Positions 18,761 to 28,507 of a DNA stretch of 64,000 nucleotides are shown piece after piece. Numbering within the stretch: the first letter of the stretch is position 1; each line of letters starts with the position of its first letter. The stretch is from NCBI GenBank assembly GCA_963747315.1, contig CAVVEQ010000013.1, forward strand, positions 620,001 to 684,000. The letters are read 5' to 3'. The notes below the pieces were generated by a model. That model searched no databases and was not told where the DNA came from. It saw only the letters and a program-made list of their open reading frames with translations. Both the position numbers and the translations under genes were made by a program. The DNA is from CAVVEQ01 sp963747315. Its GTDB lineage: Bacteria; Chloroflexota; Anaerolineae; Anaerolineales; Anaerolineaceae.

Positions 18761-21298
18761 TTAATCCAATAAGCAGTTTAATACAGCGATCGTTTCGGTT
18801 TTTCCACCCTCAGCCTGTGCACCGGAAGCCCCAACACAAGCAGGGCAGCCATCTTTGCAACCACAATCCATGATCAATTCCCTCGCGGCTGTCAATATTT
18901 GATTATGGTTCTTAAATAAGTGTTCCGAAAGCCCAATTCCCCCAGGCACCTGGTCATAAAAAATGACTGCAGGTTGACCTTCAGCAAATTTGCAGGTTGG
19001 ATCGGTGGCGGAACCAAGGTCGCTTTGATCGCACATAAGGAAGAGCGGTGCAAGGTTGGAAAGTACGTAGCGGCATCCGCTCAATCCGCTACGGATGCGC
19101 AGGATGGATTCGGCTTTCATATGGCAGATAGGACACAAAGTGACCAGGTTCTCAGGTCTATTTGCCTCCTCAGCGTGGGTGAATTGCTTAAACGGGATGC
19201 GGTGGTGAACATGAAACTCGAGGGAAGTTTCAACCATTCCACAAGATTGGCAACTGAAACCATCCCTCTGGCGGACAGCCAAACGGATTTTATCCCAGTC
19301 TTTTCCATAACGGTTTGGATCACTATGCCACAGTCCTTGAGTTTTCAAGACCTCCACATTTTCTTGATCTAATTGAAACCAGTACCCGGTTGTCTGAAGA
19401 TCCGTCGGCGGAAGCCCAACCAGTGGGAAAATCCCAGCAACTTCCTGGTTTTCCCAACGGATTTTCTTATAACCCGTGATTTGCTCGACATTATGGATCT
19501 CTCCGAATGATTTTTTTCCTCCTTTAATAGAAACCTGGTCAAGTAGCAATTCGACATTTATCTGTACGTCCTGCTGGGGTAGGGTGAAATAGTCAAAATT
19601 CCCCGGTTTTAGAATCGCCTGACCCTGTTCAAGGTCAAGGGTTTCCACCCGGAATTGTTGCCCTTCCTGCAGGTATATTGCTTCTGGATGGACCATCCAG
19701 AGGGAACTTGTGTAATCAACGATGCCGATCGTTTCGAATTTATCACCGTTCTGAACCCGTAAAGAAACCTGCGAAGGAGAAGCATTCCTCAGGGATACTT
19801 CCGATGCGGGGTAGGCATCTGCCAGCCAGAAATATTTTCCGCTACGGTTCAACAGGCAACCTTCTTCAACCAAATAATCAAGGAATTCCTTGGTCCTCTC
19901 AGCAGAAAGATTTCCGTACTGCTCTCCATTAGTTATATACATTTCAAAAGCCGCAGCCTTAAGATGGGAAAGCAGAATTAAAAGATTATCAGGGTCGATC
20001 AATGCTTGTTCCGGTGAACGTTCAAAAAGGTACTCCGGGTGATTCACCAGGTATTGGTCCAAGGGTGAGAAGGTTGCGAGAAATACCGCAAGAGAGTCTC
20101 CGCGGCGTCTGCCGGCACGTCCGATCTGCTGCCGGACCGAAGCGATGGAGCCTGGGTAGCCTACCACAACGATGGCATCCATCCCACCGATGTCGATACC
20201 CAATTCAAGTGCGTTGGTGGAGACCGTCAGCAGGATCTCACCGCTGCGTAGACCGGCTTCAATCTCCCTTCGTTCTTTGGGTAAATAACCAGCCCGATAC
20301 CCCCTGATTTTGGTGCGGTCAACGGGTGAGATCAATTCCATCAAATTCCGCAGGATCACCTCCACTTCCCGGCGGGATCTTGAAAAAATGATGGTTTGGA
20401 TCCGATTCATGAAAAGATCCATACCGATCAGATTGCATTCCGTAATCGAGCTTCGGCGAATCCCAAGGTCTTCGTTGACGATAGGCGGATTGTACAGTAC
20501 AAAAGTACGTTTTCCGTGAGGGCTGCCATCTGTACATATTGAGTAAGTTGATTCTTCGATCAGCTTCTCTGCGTGCGCAGCTGCATTTGCAATCGTGGCT
20601 GAAGTGAGAAAAAATTGTGGTTTTCTTCCGTAAAATCTCACAACCCGCTTTAGCCGCCTGATGGTGTTAGCCACATGCGACCCGAAAACGCCCCGGTAAA
20701 GATGAATTTCATCCAGCACGATGAATTCCAGATTGGCGAAGAAATCCTGCCATAGAGTATGGTGAGGAAGGATTCCCAAGTGGATCATATCCGGATTTGT
20801 TACGAGTACCCGTGCTTTTGTGCGAATCGCTGACCGCGAGCTCGTTGGGGTATCTCCATCATAAACAGAAACCTGGTCAGGGGTGATCAATTTCAGGGTA
20901 TCAGGTGAAACTCGGTTCAGGTCAGAAATAAAACTTCGCATGTTTTGCACCTGGTCATGCGCGAGCGCTTTTGTAGGAAAGATATAGAGAGCTGTGATTC
21001 GGTGGGAACGAAGCATTCGATCCAATACGGCGAGGTTATAGCAAAGGGTTTTTCCTGAAGATGTTCCGGTGGTGATCACAACATTCTGGTTGGAGGAAGC
21101 ATGCTTAAGACTTTTTACTTGATGAGAATATAAAGAAGAAATTCCACGAGCATTCAGCGTATCCACCAGATATGGGGATAACTCACTGGGAATTGGGTAA
21201 AGTTCACCATCCACCGATTCGAATTCTCTGACAGCGGTGATGTTTTGCCTTATTGGCTCGGAATTCGGCCACCAATTGAAAAAATCTTCGCGATCCAT
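18761..21298 (-). CDS. mrfA: MrfA/YprA-like DEAD/DEAH helicase with inserted HNH domain
   Basis: An 845-residue superfamily 2 helicase. It has VITTGTSSGKTLCYN (Walker A), VLDEIHLYRG (Walker B), LELGIDIGGMDAIVVVGYPGS and QQIGRAGRRRGDS (motif VI), and a C-terminal Cys-rich DUF1998-type segment ending CGCKDGCPACVGASG. Between them, at about residues 660-735, lies an HNH nuclease-like domain: FSCQSCG, FHVHHRIPF, NRPENLVTLCPICH. MrfA homologues are usually around 750 residues without it. ATG 21298 is preferred over the upstream TTG. It is probably a DNA-repair helicase working with MrfB. Confidence 0.85.
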   Translation of the reverse strand: MDREDFFNWWPNSEPIRQNITAVREFESVDGELYPIPSELSPYLVDTLNARGISSLYSHQVKSLKHASSNQNVVITTGTSSGKTLCYNLAVLDRMLRSHRITALYIFPTKALAHDQVQNMRSFISDLNRVSPDTLKLITPDQVSVYDGDTPTSSRSAIRTKARVLVTNPDMIHLGILPHHTLWQDFFANLEFIVLDEIHLYRGVFGSHVANTIRRLKRVVRFYGRKPQFFLTSATIANAAAHAEKLIEESTYSICTDGSPHGKRTFVLYNPPIVNEDLGIRRSSITECNLIGMDLFMNRIQTIIFSRSRREVEVILRNLMELISPVDRTKIRGYRAGYLPKERREIEAGLRSGEILLTVSTNALELGIDIGGMDAIVVVGYPGSIASVRQQIGRAGRRRGDSLAVFLATFSPLDQYLVNHPEYLFERSPEQALIDPDNLLILLSHLKAAAFEMYITNGEQYGNLSAERTKEFLDYLVEEGCLLNRSGKYFWLADAYPASEVSLRNASPSQVSLRVQNGDKFETIGIVDYTSSLWMVHPEAIYLQEGQQFRVETLDLEQGQAILKPGNFDYFTLPQQDVQINVELLLDQVSIKGGKKSFGEIHNVEQITGYKKIRWENQEVAGIFPLVGLPPTDLQTTGYWFQLDQENVEVLKTQGLWHSDPNRYGKDWDKIRLAVRQRDGFSCQSCGMVETSLEFHVHHRIPFKQFTHAEEANRPENLVTLCPICHMKAESILRIRSGLSGCRYVLSNLAPLFLMCDQSDLGSATDPTCKFAEGQPAVIFYDQVPGGIGLSEHLFKNHNQILTAARELIMDCGCKDGCPACVGASGAQAEGGKTETIAVLNCLLD

Positions 21299-21388
21299 TG
21301 TATTCAAGTATTTTTAGAATATGTTTTCTAATTTGATTGTAATCCCGTCTTTATCTTTCTGGCAAGACTACAACGAATGGAGGTCGTG

Positions 21389-21394
21389 TATAAT
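21389..21394 (+). promoter_or_regulatory. Candidate -10 element for the GH4 operon
   Basis: TATAAT lies 28 bases before the GH4 start, in the divergent gap with mrfA. No convincing -35 box is seen at 16-18 bases upstream, so the call rests on the -10 hexamer and position alone. A GGAGGG ribosome site follows at 21411-21416. Confidence 0.35.
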
Positions 21395-21422
21395 TTTGAA
21401 ACTATAAACCGGAGGGAAACTC

Positions 21423-22787
21423 ATGAAAGTAACCATTATTGGTGCAGCAGGGGTGCGAACACCCGGGATCATTGATTCCTTCCTCCGCCGTCAGGAAAGA
21501 ATAGGTTGTAATGAGCTTTGCCTCATGGATATCGATGGGGAAAGATTGTCCTTGATTTCTAGACTTACCGAGAACCTGGAGAGGAAAAACCAAAATAGCC
21601 TGAATATCACGCGAACAACAGACGCGAAACAAGCCCTTTTAGGCGCAGATTTTGTAATCACTACTTTCAGGGTAGGGGGGATTGATAGCCGGGTAGTAGA
21701 CGAGCGCGTACCACTTCAATTCGGTGTTCTTGGCCAGGAAACAACCGGACCAGGCGGCTTTGCGATGGCGATGCGGACGATCCCGGTTCTATTGGATTAT
21801 GTTAGAAAGATGGAAGAATTCTGCCCCGAAGCCTGGCTGCTTAACTTCGCCAATCCCTCTGGAATGCTTGCAGAATCGATCCTTCGGGTGGCTGCTTGGG
21901 AGCGAGCTGTTGGTATTTGTGATGGACCTTCTTCCATGAGACACGCGGCTGCAAAAATGCTGCAAGTTAAGGCTGAGGAAATATACCTTGATTATTTCGG
22001 ACTTAATCATCTTGGTTGGATCCGAAAGATCCTTTTTAACGGCATGGATGTCCTGCCTCACTTCATTGAACAAATGGGAAATGGAATTATTCCGGAGGAG
22101 CTGCCCTTCAGCCTGCACACTTTCCGCTCTCTTAACATGATCCCAAATGAGTATAACTATTATTATTATTCAGCGAAAAAATCCGTGAACCTGATCCTTC
22201 AAGCCGAAAAGAGCAGGGGGGAGCAAATTGCTGAAATGAACCACCAGTTTTTCAATGATCTTAGAAAGAATAAGTATGATGATATTGCACTATCCCGCCT
22301 CTACCAGCGATATCTAAAAACGCGCTGGGCAACTTACATGAAAACAGAAACCGGGAATCCAAAAGAGGGTATCGAAGCATCATCCGATGAAATCCAAACC
22401 ATGGCAGAAGAAGGGTATGCCGGTGTGGCGTTGGATCTGATCGAAGGTTTGATGGGTTTAAGAACTCAAATTATGATTCTGAACACGCTCAATCAGGGTG
22501 CCATTGATGGAATGCCCGCTGATTCATCCGTGGAGGTGCCGGTTTACGTGAACTCAGGGCTTGTGCGCCCGATGAATGTCGGCCTTATTCCGGATGAATG
22601 CCTGGGATTAATGAAACTGGTAAAAAGCTATGAACGATTGACCATTGAAGCTGCGGTCGAAGGCAGCTATGAAAAGGCACTCCATGCCCTGTCAATCCAT
22701 CCCCTGGTAGCAGATGAAACCCTGGCAGAGAAAATATTGGATGGGTACATTGATGCTCATGGAGATAATTTTCCTAAACTGAAATGA
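21423..22787 (+). CDS. Glycoside hydrolase family 4, 6-phospho-beta-glucosidase-like
   Basis: GH4 enzymes use NAD and a divalent metal to cleave glycosides by oxidation and elimination. The 454-residue protein has an N-terminal Rossmann motif VTIIGAAGVRTPGIID, LGQETTGPGGFAMA, NFANPSGM, GICDGPSSM (metal-site Cys) and FGLNHLGW (metal-site His). The motifs place it nearest the 6-phospho-beta-glucosidase branch. No PTS genes are nearby, so the physiological substrate is uncertain. A PfkB kinase follows after 4 bases. Confidence 0.88.
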   Translation: MKVTIIGAAGVRTPGIIDSFLRRQERIGCNELCLMDIDGERLSLISRLTENLERKNQNSLNITRTTDAKQALLGADFVITTFRVGGIDSRVVDERVPLQFGVLGQETTGPGGFAMAMRTIPVLLDYVRKMEEFCPEAWLLNFANPSGMLAESILRVAAWERAVGICDGPSSMRHAAAKMLQVKAEEIYLDYFGLNHLGWIRKILFNGMDVLPHFIEQMGNGIIPEELPFSLHTFRSLNMIPNEYNYYYYSAKKSVNLILQAEKSRGEQIAEMNHQFFNDLRKNKYDDIALSRLYQRYLKTRWATYMKTETGNPKEGIEASSDEIQTMAEEGYAGVALDLIEGLMGLRTQIMILNTLNQGAIDGMPADSSVEVPVYVNSGLVRPMNVGLIPDECLGLMKLVKSYERLTIEAAVEGSYEKALHALSIHPLVADETLAEKILDGYIDAHGDNFPKLK

Positions 22788-22791
22788 TCCA

Positions 22792-23703
22792 ATGAATAAG
22801 TTCGATATATTGGTTGTAGGAGATTATTGCCTGGATTTCATCTTCACCGGGCTTCCCTCCTTGCCGGAATTAGGGAAGGAGATCGTCGGCACTGAATTCA
22901 TCCAAACTCCAGGCGGGGCATGTAACAGTGTGATTGCCATGCACCGGCTGGGAATGAAAGTGGGCTGGTTGACAAATTTTGGATCGGATATCTACAGCCG
23001 GTTTATTTTGGACGAGCTTCGAAACGAAGGGATTCCTGAGGATTATTTTCTTTTTCACGATCGACCACATCGAAAAATTACTGTTTCATTATCCTACCCT
23101 CATGACCGTGCCTTTATTGCTTATTATGATCCCGATCCGTTGATTACCTCTGAAATTAGGAATATTTTCGGGGCATCCGGGAAAGCACTTTATGTACCCG
23201 GTTTTTACCAGGGGAAGGAGCTGGAATTGATGCTGCCATTGATCAAAGCGAAGAAATGGCAGGTGATCATGGACGGAAACACCAACGGAACTCACTCGCT
23301 CAGGGTAAAACGGGTGGTTAAAGTACTCAAGTCTCTGGACCTCTTCTTTTGCAATGCCCGCGAAGCCAGAAGCCTGACCGGAGAAGATGACCTGGAAGTA
23401 GCGATATTAAAATTGGGAGAATTTGTGCCTGAGGTTGTGATTAAAAATGGATCGGATGGAGCAATTGGATGGAAGAATGGCTGCCTTACTCGTGCTTCTG
23501 CCATTAAAATTGATCCTGTGGATACCACAGGTGCAGGGGATTGCTTCAATGCCGGTTACCTGAAAATCTGGATATCCGGTGGCTCTCAAGCAAAAGCATT
23601 GGAATGGGGAAATATCGTTGGTGGTCTCTCAACCACTTCTCCAGGAGGGGTTGGACGCATCATCCGATGCGAGGATGTTGAAAATTTTATACTAGAGAAG
23701 TGA
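22792..23703 (+). CDS. PfkB-family carbohydrate kinase
   Basis: A ribokinase-fold sugar or nucleoside kinase of 303 residues. It has the substrate-side GGACNSVIAMHRLG near residue 38 and the C-terminal anion-hole and catalytic signature DTTGAGDCFNAGY near residue 242. The sugar is not identifiable. It probably shares a transcript with the GH4 enzyme and may phosphorylate the released sugar (inference). Confidence 0.85.
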   Translation: MNKFDILVVGDYCLDFIFTGLPSLPELGKEIVGTEFIQTPGGACNSVIAMHRLGMKVGWLTNFGSDIYSRFILDELRNEGIPEDYFLFHDRPHRKITVSLSYPHDRAFIAYYDPDPLITSEIRNIFGASGKALYVPGFYQGKELELMLPLIKAKKWQVIMDGNTNGTHSLRVKRVVKVLKSLDLFFCNAREARSLTGEDDLEVAILKLGEFVPEVVIKNGSDGAIGWKNGCLTRASAIKIDPVDTTGAGDCFNAGYLKIWISGGSQAKALEWGNIVGGLSTTSPGGVGRIIRCEDVENFILEK

Positions 23704-23708
23704 ATATT

Positions 23709-24458
23709 ATGGATAACCTGCTGATTATTCCCATCGCCATATTGGGTTTATTGATCGCCTACCTGACAAATTACTTGAGCGATGTCCTGCCTCGCACCAG
23801 GCGACTCTCTGGAATAGTATGCCAAAGTTGTGAACAGCATCGCGTTGTTGCCGGGTACATCCTTTGGCGTAGATGCTCCGATTGTGGGGCGCCTCCGTCG
23901 ATCCGATTCAAGGTTGTGACCATTCTGATTCCTTTACTTACGGTGATATTATGGTTTTTTCCTCCGCACCACTTAAACATATGGCTCGCGTACATCTGCC
24001 TGTTCTTTCTGGCTACCGTTGCGATTATTGATATCGAACACCGGGTCATCCTTAATGAAACGTCGGTTGCAGGTGCAATTCTGGGCTTGGTTGTTGGTTA
24101 TTCGATCAATGGTCTCTCCAAAACCTTGATCGGTGGGGGAGCAGGATTCCTGATCATGTTGGGTTTATATTTTCTGGGAGAATTTTTCGCTCGTTACATG
24201 GCGAAAAAACGCGGTCTCGATAACAATGAGGTCGCATTGGGTTTTGGGGACGTAAACCTGAGTGGAATTCTTGGATTGATGCTTGGCTGGCCAGTAATTT
24301 TTGCCTGCCTTTTTTTCGCCATCATATTCGGTGGCCTGATAAGCGCAGGGTTGGTGGTCTGGATGCTAATAAAAAAGGACTATAAACCTTTCACAGCCAT
24401 CCCTTATGCGCCGTTTCTTATCCTATCCGGATCCATACTGTTATATTTGCTAAAATAG
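23709..24458 (+). CDS. Type IV prepilin peptidase (A24 family)
   Basis: An integral membrane aspartic peptidase of 249 residues that cleaves and may methylate type IV prepilins. The two catalytic Asp regions are IIDIEHRVI (about residue 103) and GFGDVNLSG (about 178), and a Cys-containing cytoplasmic loop (CQSC, CSDCG) sits near residues 40-65, as in PilD. Several membrane helices are evident. ATG 23709 is chosen because GAGAAG precedes it at suitable spacing; a GTG at 23700 is possible. No pilin genes are nearby. Confidence 0.85.
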   Translation: MDNLLIIPIAILGLLIAYLTNYLSDVLPRTRRLSGIVCQSCEQHRVVAGYILWRRCSDCGAPPSIRFKVVTILIPLLTVILWFFPPHHLNIWLAYICLFFLATVAIIDIEHRVILNETSVAGAILGLVVGYSINGLSKTLIGGGAGFLIMLGLYFLGEFFARYMAKKRGLDNNEVALGFGDVNLSGILGLMLGWPVIFACLFFAIIFGGLISAGLVVWMLIKKDYKPFTAIPYAPFLILSGSILLYLLK

Positions 24459-24496
24459 CGTGGGTGTTCGTATAGTTATATTTTTGATTTCATGAC

Positions 24497-26044
24497 TCAC
24501 AAAATTATTCTTTTATAGTTCTGATTGAACTCATCTATCAATCTTTTTGCGGCTTGGTCGTAAGCGCGTTTATTTTTCCATAAGTCTCGTGGATTCAATA
24601 TGTAGGAGGGCACACCTGGAACAGTTCGGGGGGTTCTCAAATTGAAAAACGGTTCGGTTTTACAATCCGATAACGCGATCTTTCCCTGGATTGCTGCATC
24701 GATCATTGTCCGAGTTTGTTCTAGAGCGATCCTATGTCCAGTGCCGTAAGGGCCTTCGACCCAACCTGTATTAATCAGCCATATCGACGGTTTGAACCGT
24801 TCAATGCGTTTCAAAAATAGTTCTGCGTACACCTTAGGATGGAGGGGTAAGAATGGTTCTGCAAAACAGGTGGAAAAAGTGGCGCAGGGTTCCTTTCCCA
24901 AACCCTGTTCTGTTGCAGCGATTTTGGAGGTGTACCCGGTCAGAAGATGAAAAAAAGCCTGGTCGTAATCCAAACTTGAGATCGGTGGTAATATACCGAA
25001 CGCATCTGCGGTCAGAAAAAAGATCGCTTTTGGATGTGGATATACTTTACCGAGATCAAGTGGTGATACCGATGACAGCGGGTAAGCTGCCCGGGTATTT
25101 TCTGTGATCGCTGCTGAGTCAAAATCCAATACTTGTGTATCAGGATCGTACCCCACATTTTCCAATACTGATCCTTCAGAATTCACAGCTCTCCAAATGA
25201 TCGGTTCATCAGATTCCTTCAATCTGATAGTCTTGGCATAACAACCACCTTCCAGATTAATCAGGCCATTTTCCATCCAACCGTGTTCATCGTCTCCGAT
25301 AAGTTTTCGGTCGGTCGAAGAAGAGAGGGTTGTTTTACCTGTTCCCGATAGTCCAAAAAATAAAGCTGTATCTTCAGCACGTCCAATATTCGCTGAACAG
25401 TGCATGGTTAACACATGGCGGCTTGGAAATTCGTAATTCATCACTGTAAAAACAGATTTCTTGATCTCGCCGGCGTACGCAGTGCCAGCAATTAATACGA
25501 GTTTTCTCTCCAGGTTTATGATAATGAAAACGCCGGAATTAATTCCGACGCTCTGCGGGTCTACACGAAAGCCAGGGGTATGCAGGATCGTCAATCCTGG
25601 CACATTTTGAGAAGTGTGCAGGTTTCGCGGGGGCTTGAATAAGTTCAAACTAAAAAGGCTGTGCCATGGAGATTCAGTGATCACTGTCAGGGGCAGGTAA
25701 GTCGGACCTTCAATACCGACGCAAAGATCCTGCTGGAAGAAATCTTTGCCTTTTACGTATTCCAGCTGGTGATAAAGGATACGATCGAATTGATCAATCG
25801 TAAGGGGTTGATTGACTGATCCCCACCATACCCGATCTGCATTATCCGGGCTCTCGACTATATATTTATCGCGGGGGGTTCTACCGGTGAATTCTCCCGT
25901 TCTTACCACAACAGAATCGGATTGGGTGACATAACCTTCCCCTCGAGTGTGAATTGCTGAGATCAAAGCCTGTCGATTCAGATTCTGATGTAATCGACAT
26001 TCCTTTTCCAGAGAAAAATATGGAGGAAAAATGCTTGAAATCAC
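24497..26044 (-). CDS. pckA: Phosphoenolpyruvate carboxykinase (ATP)
   Basis: PckA interconverts oxaloacetate plus ATP with PEP, CO2 and ADP in gluconeogenesis or anaplerosis. The 515-residue chain shows FTGRTPRDKYIVE, the P-loop GLSGTGKTTLS, DDEHGW and EGGCYAKTIRL, all typical of the ATP-dependent enzyme. GTG start. It lies 16 bases downstream of the lipoprotein gene on the same strand and converges with the prepilin peptidase gene. Confidence 0.95.
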   Translation of the reverse strand: MISSIFPPYFSLEKECRLHQNLNRQALISAIHTRGEGYVTQSDSVVVRTGEFTGRTPRDKYIVESPDNADRVWWGSVNQPLTIDQFDRILYHQLEYVKGKDFFQQDLCVGIEGPTYLPLTVITESPWHSLFSLNLFKPPRNLHTSQNVPGLTILHTPGFRVDPQSVGINSGVFIIINLERKLVLIAGTAYAGEIKKSVFTVMNYEFPSRHVLTMHCSANIGRAEDTALFFGLSGTGKTTLSSSTDRKLIGDDEHGWMENGLINLEGGCYAKTIRLKESDEPIIWRAVNSEGSVLENVGYDPDTQVLDFDSAAITENTRAAYPLSSVSPLDLGKVYPHPKAIFFLTADAFGILPPISSLDYDQAFFHLLTGYTSKIAATEQGLGKEPCATFSTCFAEPFLPLHPKVYAELFLKRIERFKPSIWLINTGWVEGPYGTGHRIALEQTRTMIDAAIQGKIALSDCKTEPFFNLRTPRTVPGVPSYILNPRDLWKNKRAYDQAAKRLIDEFNQNYKRIIL

Positions 26045-26060
26045 AGGTTTTCAGCTCCGC

Positions 26061-28487
26061 TCACCGAGTGGGATTGCCTTCCATGCCTAAAAACCACACC
26101 GAAAGGGTCTGACTGGCAGGTTTTCCATGGACAGAAGCCGATGTATCGAGCAATTCGGCTGGGGGATAAAATCCTCGGGATACGATTCCCGTCACCCAGG
26201 ATTGATTCGAAAAATAATCGATCGCTCCGTTATAAATATTTACTTGCATTTGAAGATCAAGTTTTTTTAACTGCTCAGTTGTATCATTCGCCATTTCATC
26301 CTGGCAGTAAGTGGTTTCTTCGGGGCAAACCTGTGTAATTCCAGCTGAAGATTCGATCCATAACCCTACAATCACCGGTTTTCCCAATGAAGAAAGGTAT
26401 TCAATTTCTTCATTCGACACCTGTGCAGCAACCTGGTTTACAATGGTTTGTTGAGCGGCAACCGGATCGTAACCAGGTATCCCATCCCAGAGCAGATAGA
26501 TCCCATCCAATTCTTGAAGAAAAGACGGGAGAGTTTGCCTCTCGTTTGGAAACCTATTTGCCCAAAAAATCCTTCCCCGGTAATGATTTCGTAGCTCCGA
26601 AATCAACGCCTTCCACTGCCCAGTAGCGAAAATGGAAGAACTCTCCGTATTTAGATCCGCTACTGCGATGTGGTCTGGGAGTGATATAGATGCCCCAGAA
26701 CCGCCAAGGATAAGTGCATCCGCCTGGTTGACCGCTGCCAGATCTGCGTAAAACAGAAGGAATGACCTGTAGTTAGTGAACCATTCCTCCCAACCGGCTC
26801 TAGTAAGGGGGTTGTCAGAATTCAATTGGGGGGATGGAGTGATCATTAGTGATGGAAATACCGCGGTAGATAATTGGTTTGACCTCGCCTGTTGAATTTG
26901 AAGAGAAGTATCAAGCCAAAACGGATTTTCACCGGGTTCGATCCGCATGGAGGAAGGAACATTATCAAGATAAGACCACGTTGGGGTAAGAAACACCCAA
27001 TTGGCGTTTATACTCCGAATGGTTTTATAGGTTTCATCGAAGCGCGGTTGCCACCGAGGTTGAAAATCTTGGTCCATTTCAACAGCTCTTATGAAATCAG
27101 CTCCCTTAGCCGGCACCTGGCTGGGAATGATGGGCTGCACTCCCTGATCATCCATCCAAACCCAGGTCGCTGGATTAACCACCAGGGTTTGCTGGGCAGA
27201 AGACGGAGATAACATATTAGGTAATCCGCTCATATCGGCGTCGGTTTCCCCGCATTGATCGTTACGGCATACACGAAAACCAGCTTGAGGGATCATGTTT
27301 AATGGAGTCAATAGGGTAAATTTCCACAGGTCGTTCTCCTGCTTTATTAGCGGGATCGATCCCATCCACGAAAATGGGTTTAATTGGATGGATAATGTGT
27401 CTCCCGCAGGAGTATCGACAGGTGCTGTAACCAGAAAATCTACCGGGGCGCTGCCTGGAGACGTAAAAGACTCTAATGAATCGCGAACAATTGAATCCTG
27501 AGTGGGAACGGAAAAATCGCGGATGACAAACAGCCCATTTTCATCTGTCTCCGCATTCCAAAACCCATCGCCAAGAGAATATTTATAGCGAAACGATGCA
27601 CCCGCAGGAAGAGAAAGCACGCCAGTGTAAAGGTTCCTTGCCGCGTCGAATTGGAGCAGGGGAGCCCGGGTGGCGATCGTATTCATCCCGCCCTCCAGGT
27701 CTGCAAATGTATTCCCCAACTGGTATAGATCCCCGATCAATCGAAGGGGACTCGTATTATCCATTTCCGCAGTAGGGGTAACTTCGAAAGTGATATTTAC
27801 ATCCCCCTGATCCTCCAGGTGTATCCTGGCTGGCGTGACCGCATTCTCCGCGATCCGGGCTCCTTGTTCGAAGAAGTTCTGCGCACCATCCAGGCTAAGA
27901 ACCGCGAGGTTCTGCATGCCCACAGGTAATCCATAAAAAGTAAAATAACCTTCCGAATTTGTGAATACCCGCTCCCCGCCGGCAATAATCATCGCATTTG
28001 GGATGGGGATATTGTCCTTGTTGGTTACCGTTCCGGTCAGGTTACCAGTGGATCCAGAATATGGCAAATCCTCCCAGCCGGCTATTGTATCTTCCAGAAT
28101 CGCTGGACCATTGACCTGGTGCAAGCGGTATCGCACCGGCGCATTCTTCGCATTAAATTCAACCTTGGGGATACCATCCATGCGGATATAGCGGTATTTA
28201 ATGATCCTTCCAAGATCAAAAGGAACTCGTCCAAAGTAGTGGGTGGAATCAATGGATGTCAACGGGTAGCGGACCGGGTTTAAGGACAGCCCGGTGACTT
28301 CATCCAACACTTCCAGCATGTATTGCGGTTGTACCTGAGGGGAGGAGGGGAGGGTGACCTGGAAAACCACCTCGGCCATGGGTTTTTCTTGAATTGATCG
28401 ATCGACGGACTTAGTTTGGGAGAAAATACATCCAGAAAGAAGAACTATTGACAGCGGAAAAAACAAGATTTTGCCTGTCTTTTTCAT
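26061..28487 (-). CDS. Large surface lipoprotein with carboxypeptidase-regulatory-like domain
   Basis: An 808-residue exported lipoprotein. The signal peptide MKKTGKILFFPLSIVLLSGC ends in a lipobox Cys. A region near residues 145-205 (LTGTVTNKDNIPIPNAMI, TNSEGYFTFYGLPVG) is a carboxypeptidase-regulatory or CarboxypepD-reg type beta-sandwich. Residues about 455-790 contain ANWVFLTPTWSYLDN and GKPVIVGLWIESSAG and look like a TIM-barrel glycosidase-like fold, possibly GH113-like. ATG 28487 is chosen for the signal peptide; an upstream TTG at 28511 overlaps nusB. The substrate is unknown. Confidence 0.7.
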   Translation of the reverse strand: MKKTGKILFFPLSIVLLSGCIFSQTKSVDRSIQEKPMAEVVFQVTLPSSPQVQPQYMLEVLDEVTGLSLNPVRYPLTSIDSTHYFGRVPFDLGRIIKYRYIRMDGIPKVEFNAKNAPVRYRLHQVNGPAILEDTIAGWEDLPYSGSTGNLTGTVTNKDNIPIPNAMIIAGGERVFTNSEGYFTFYGLPVGMQNLAVLSLDGAQNFFEQGARIAENAVTPARIHLEDQGDVNITFEVTPTAEMDNTSPLRLIGDLYQLGNTFADLEGGMNTIATRAPLLQFDAARNLYTGVLSLPAGASFRYKYSLGDGFWNAETDENGLFVIRDFSVPTQDSIVRDSLESFTSPGSAPVDFLVTAPVDTPAGDTLSIQLNPFSWMGSIPLIKQENDLWKFTLLTPLNMIPQAGFRVCRNDQCGETDADMSGLPNMLSPSSAQQTLVVNPATWVWMDDQGVQPIIPSQVPAKGADFIRAVEMDQDFQPRWQPRFDETYKTIRSINANWVFLTPTWSYLDNVPSSMRIEPGENPFWLDTSLQIQQARSNQLSTAVFPSLMITPSPQLNSDNPLTRAGWEEWFTNYRSFLLFYADLAAVNQADALILGGSGASISLPDHIAVADLNTESSSIFATGQWKALISELRNHYRGRIFWANRFPNERQTLPSFLQELDGIYLLWDGIPGYDPVAAQQTIVNQVAAQVSNEEIEYLSSLGKPVIVGLWIESSAGITQVCPEETTYCQDEMANDTTEQLKKLDLQMQVNIYNGAIDYFSNQSWVTGIVSRGFYPPAELLDTSASVHGKPASQTLSVWFLGMEGNPTR

Positions 28488-28507
28488 GCTGATTTCGGTA
28501 AATAATC

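Noticed and set aside
18920..19372. 150-residue open frame on the plus strand
   Set aside because: Antisense to the C-terminal part of mrfA, where HNH and Cys motifs are on the other strand.
24459..24496. Terminator between the prepilin peptidase and pckA genes
   Set aside because: The 38-base convergent gap is AT-rich but no stable stem with a T-tract was seen.
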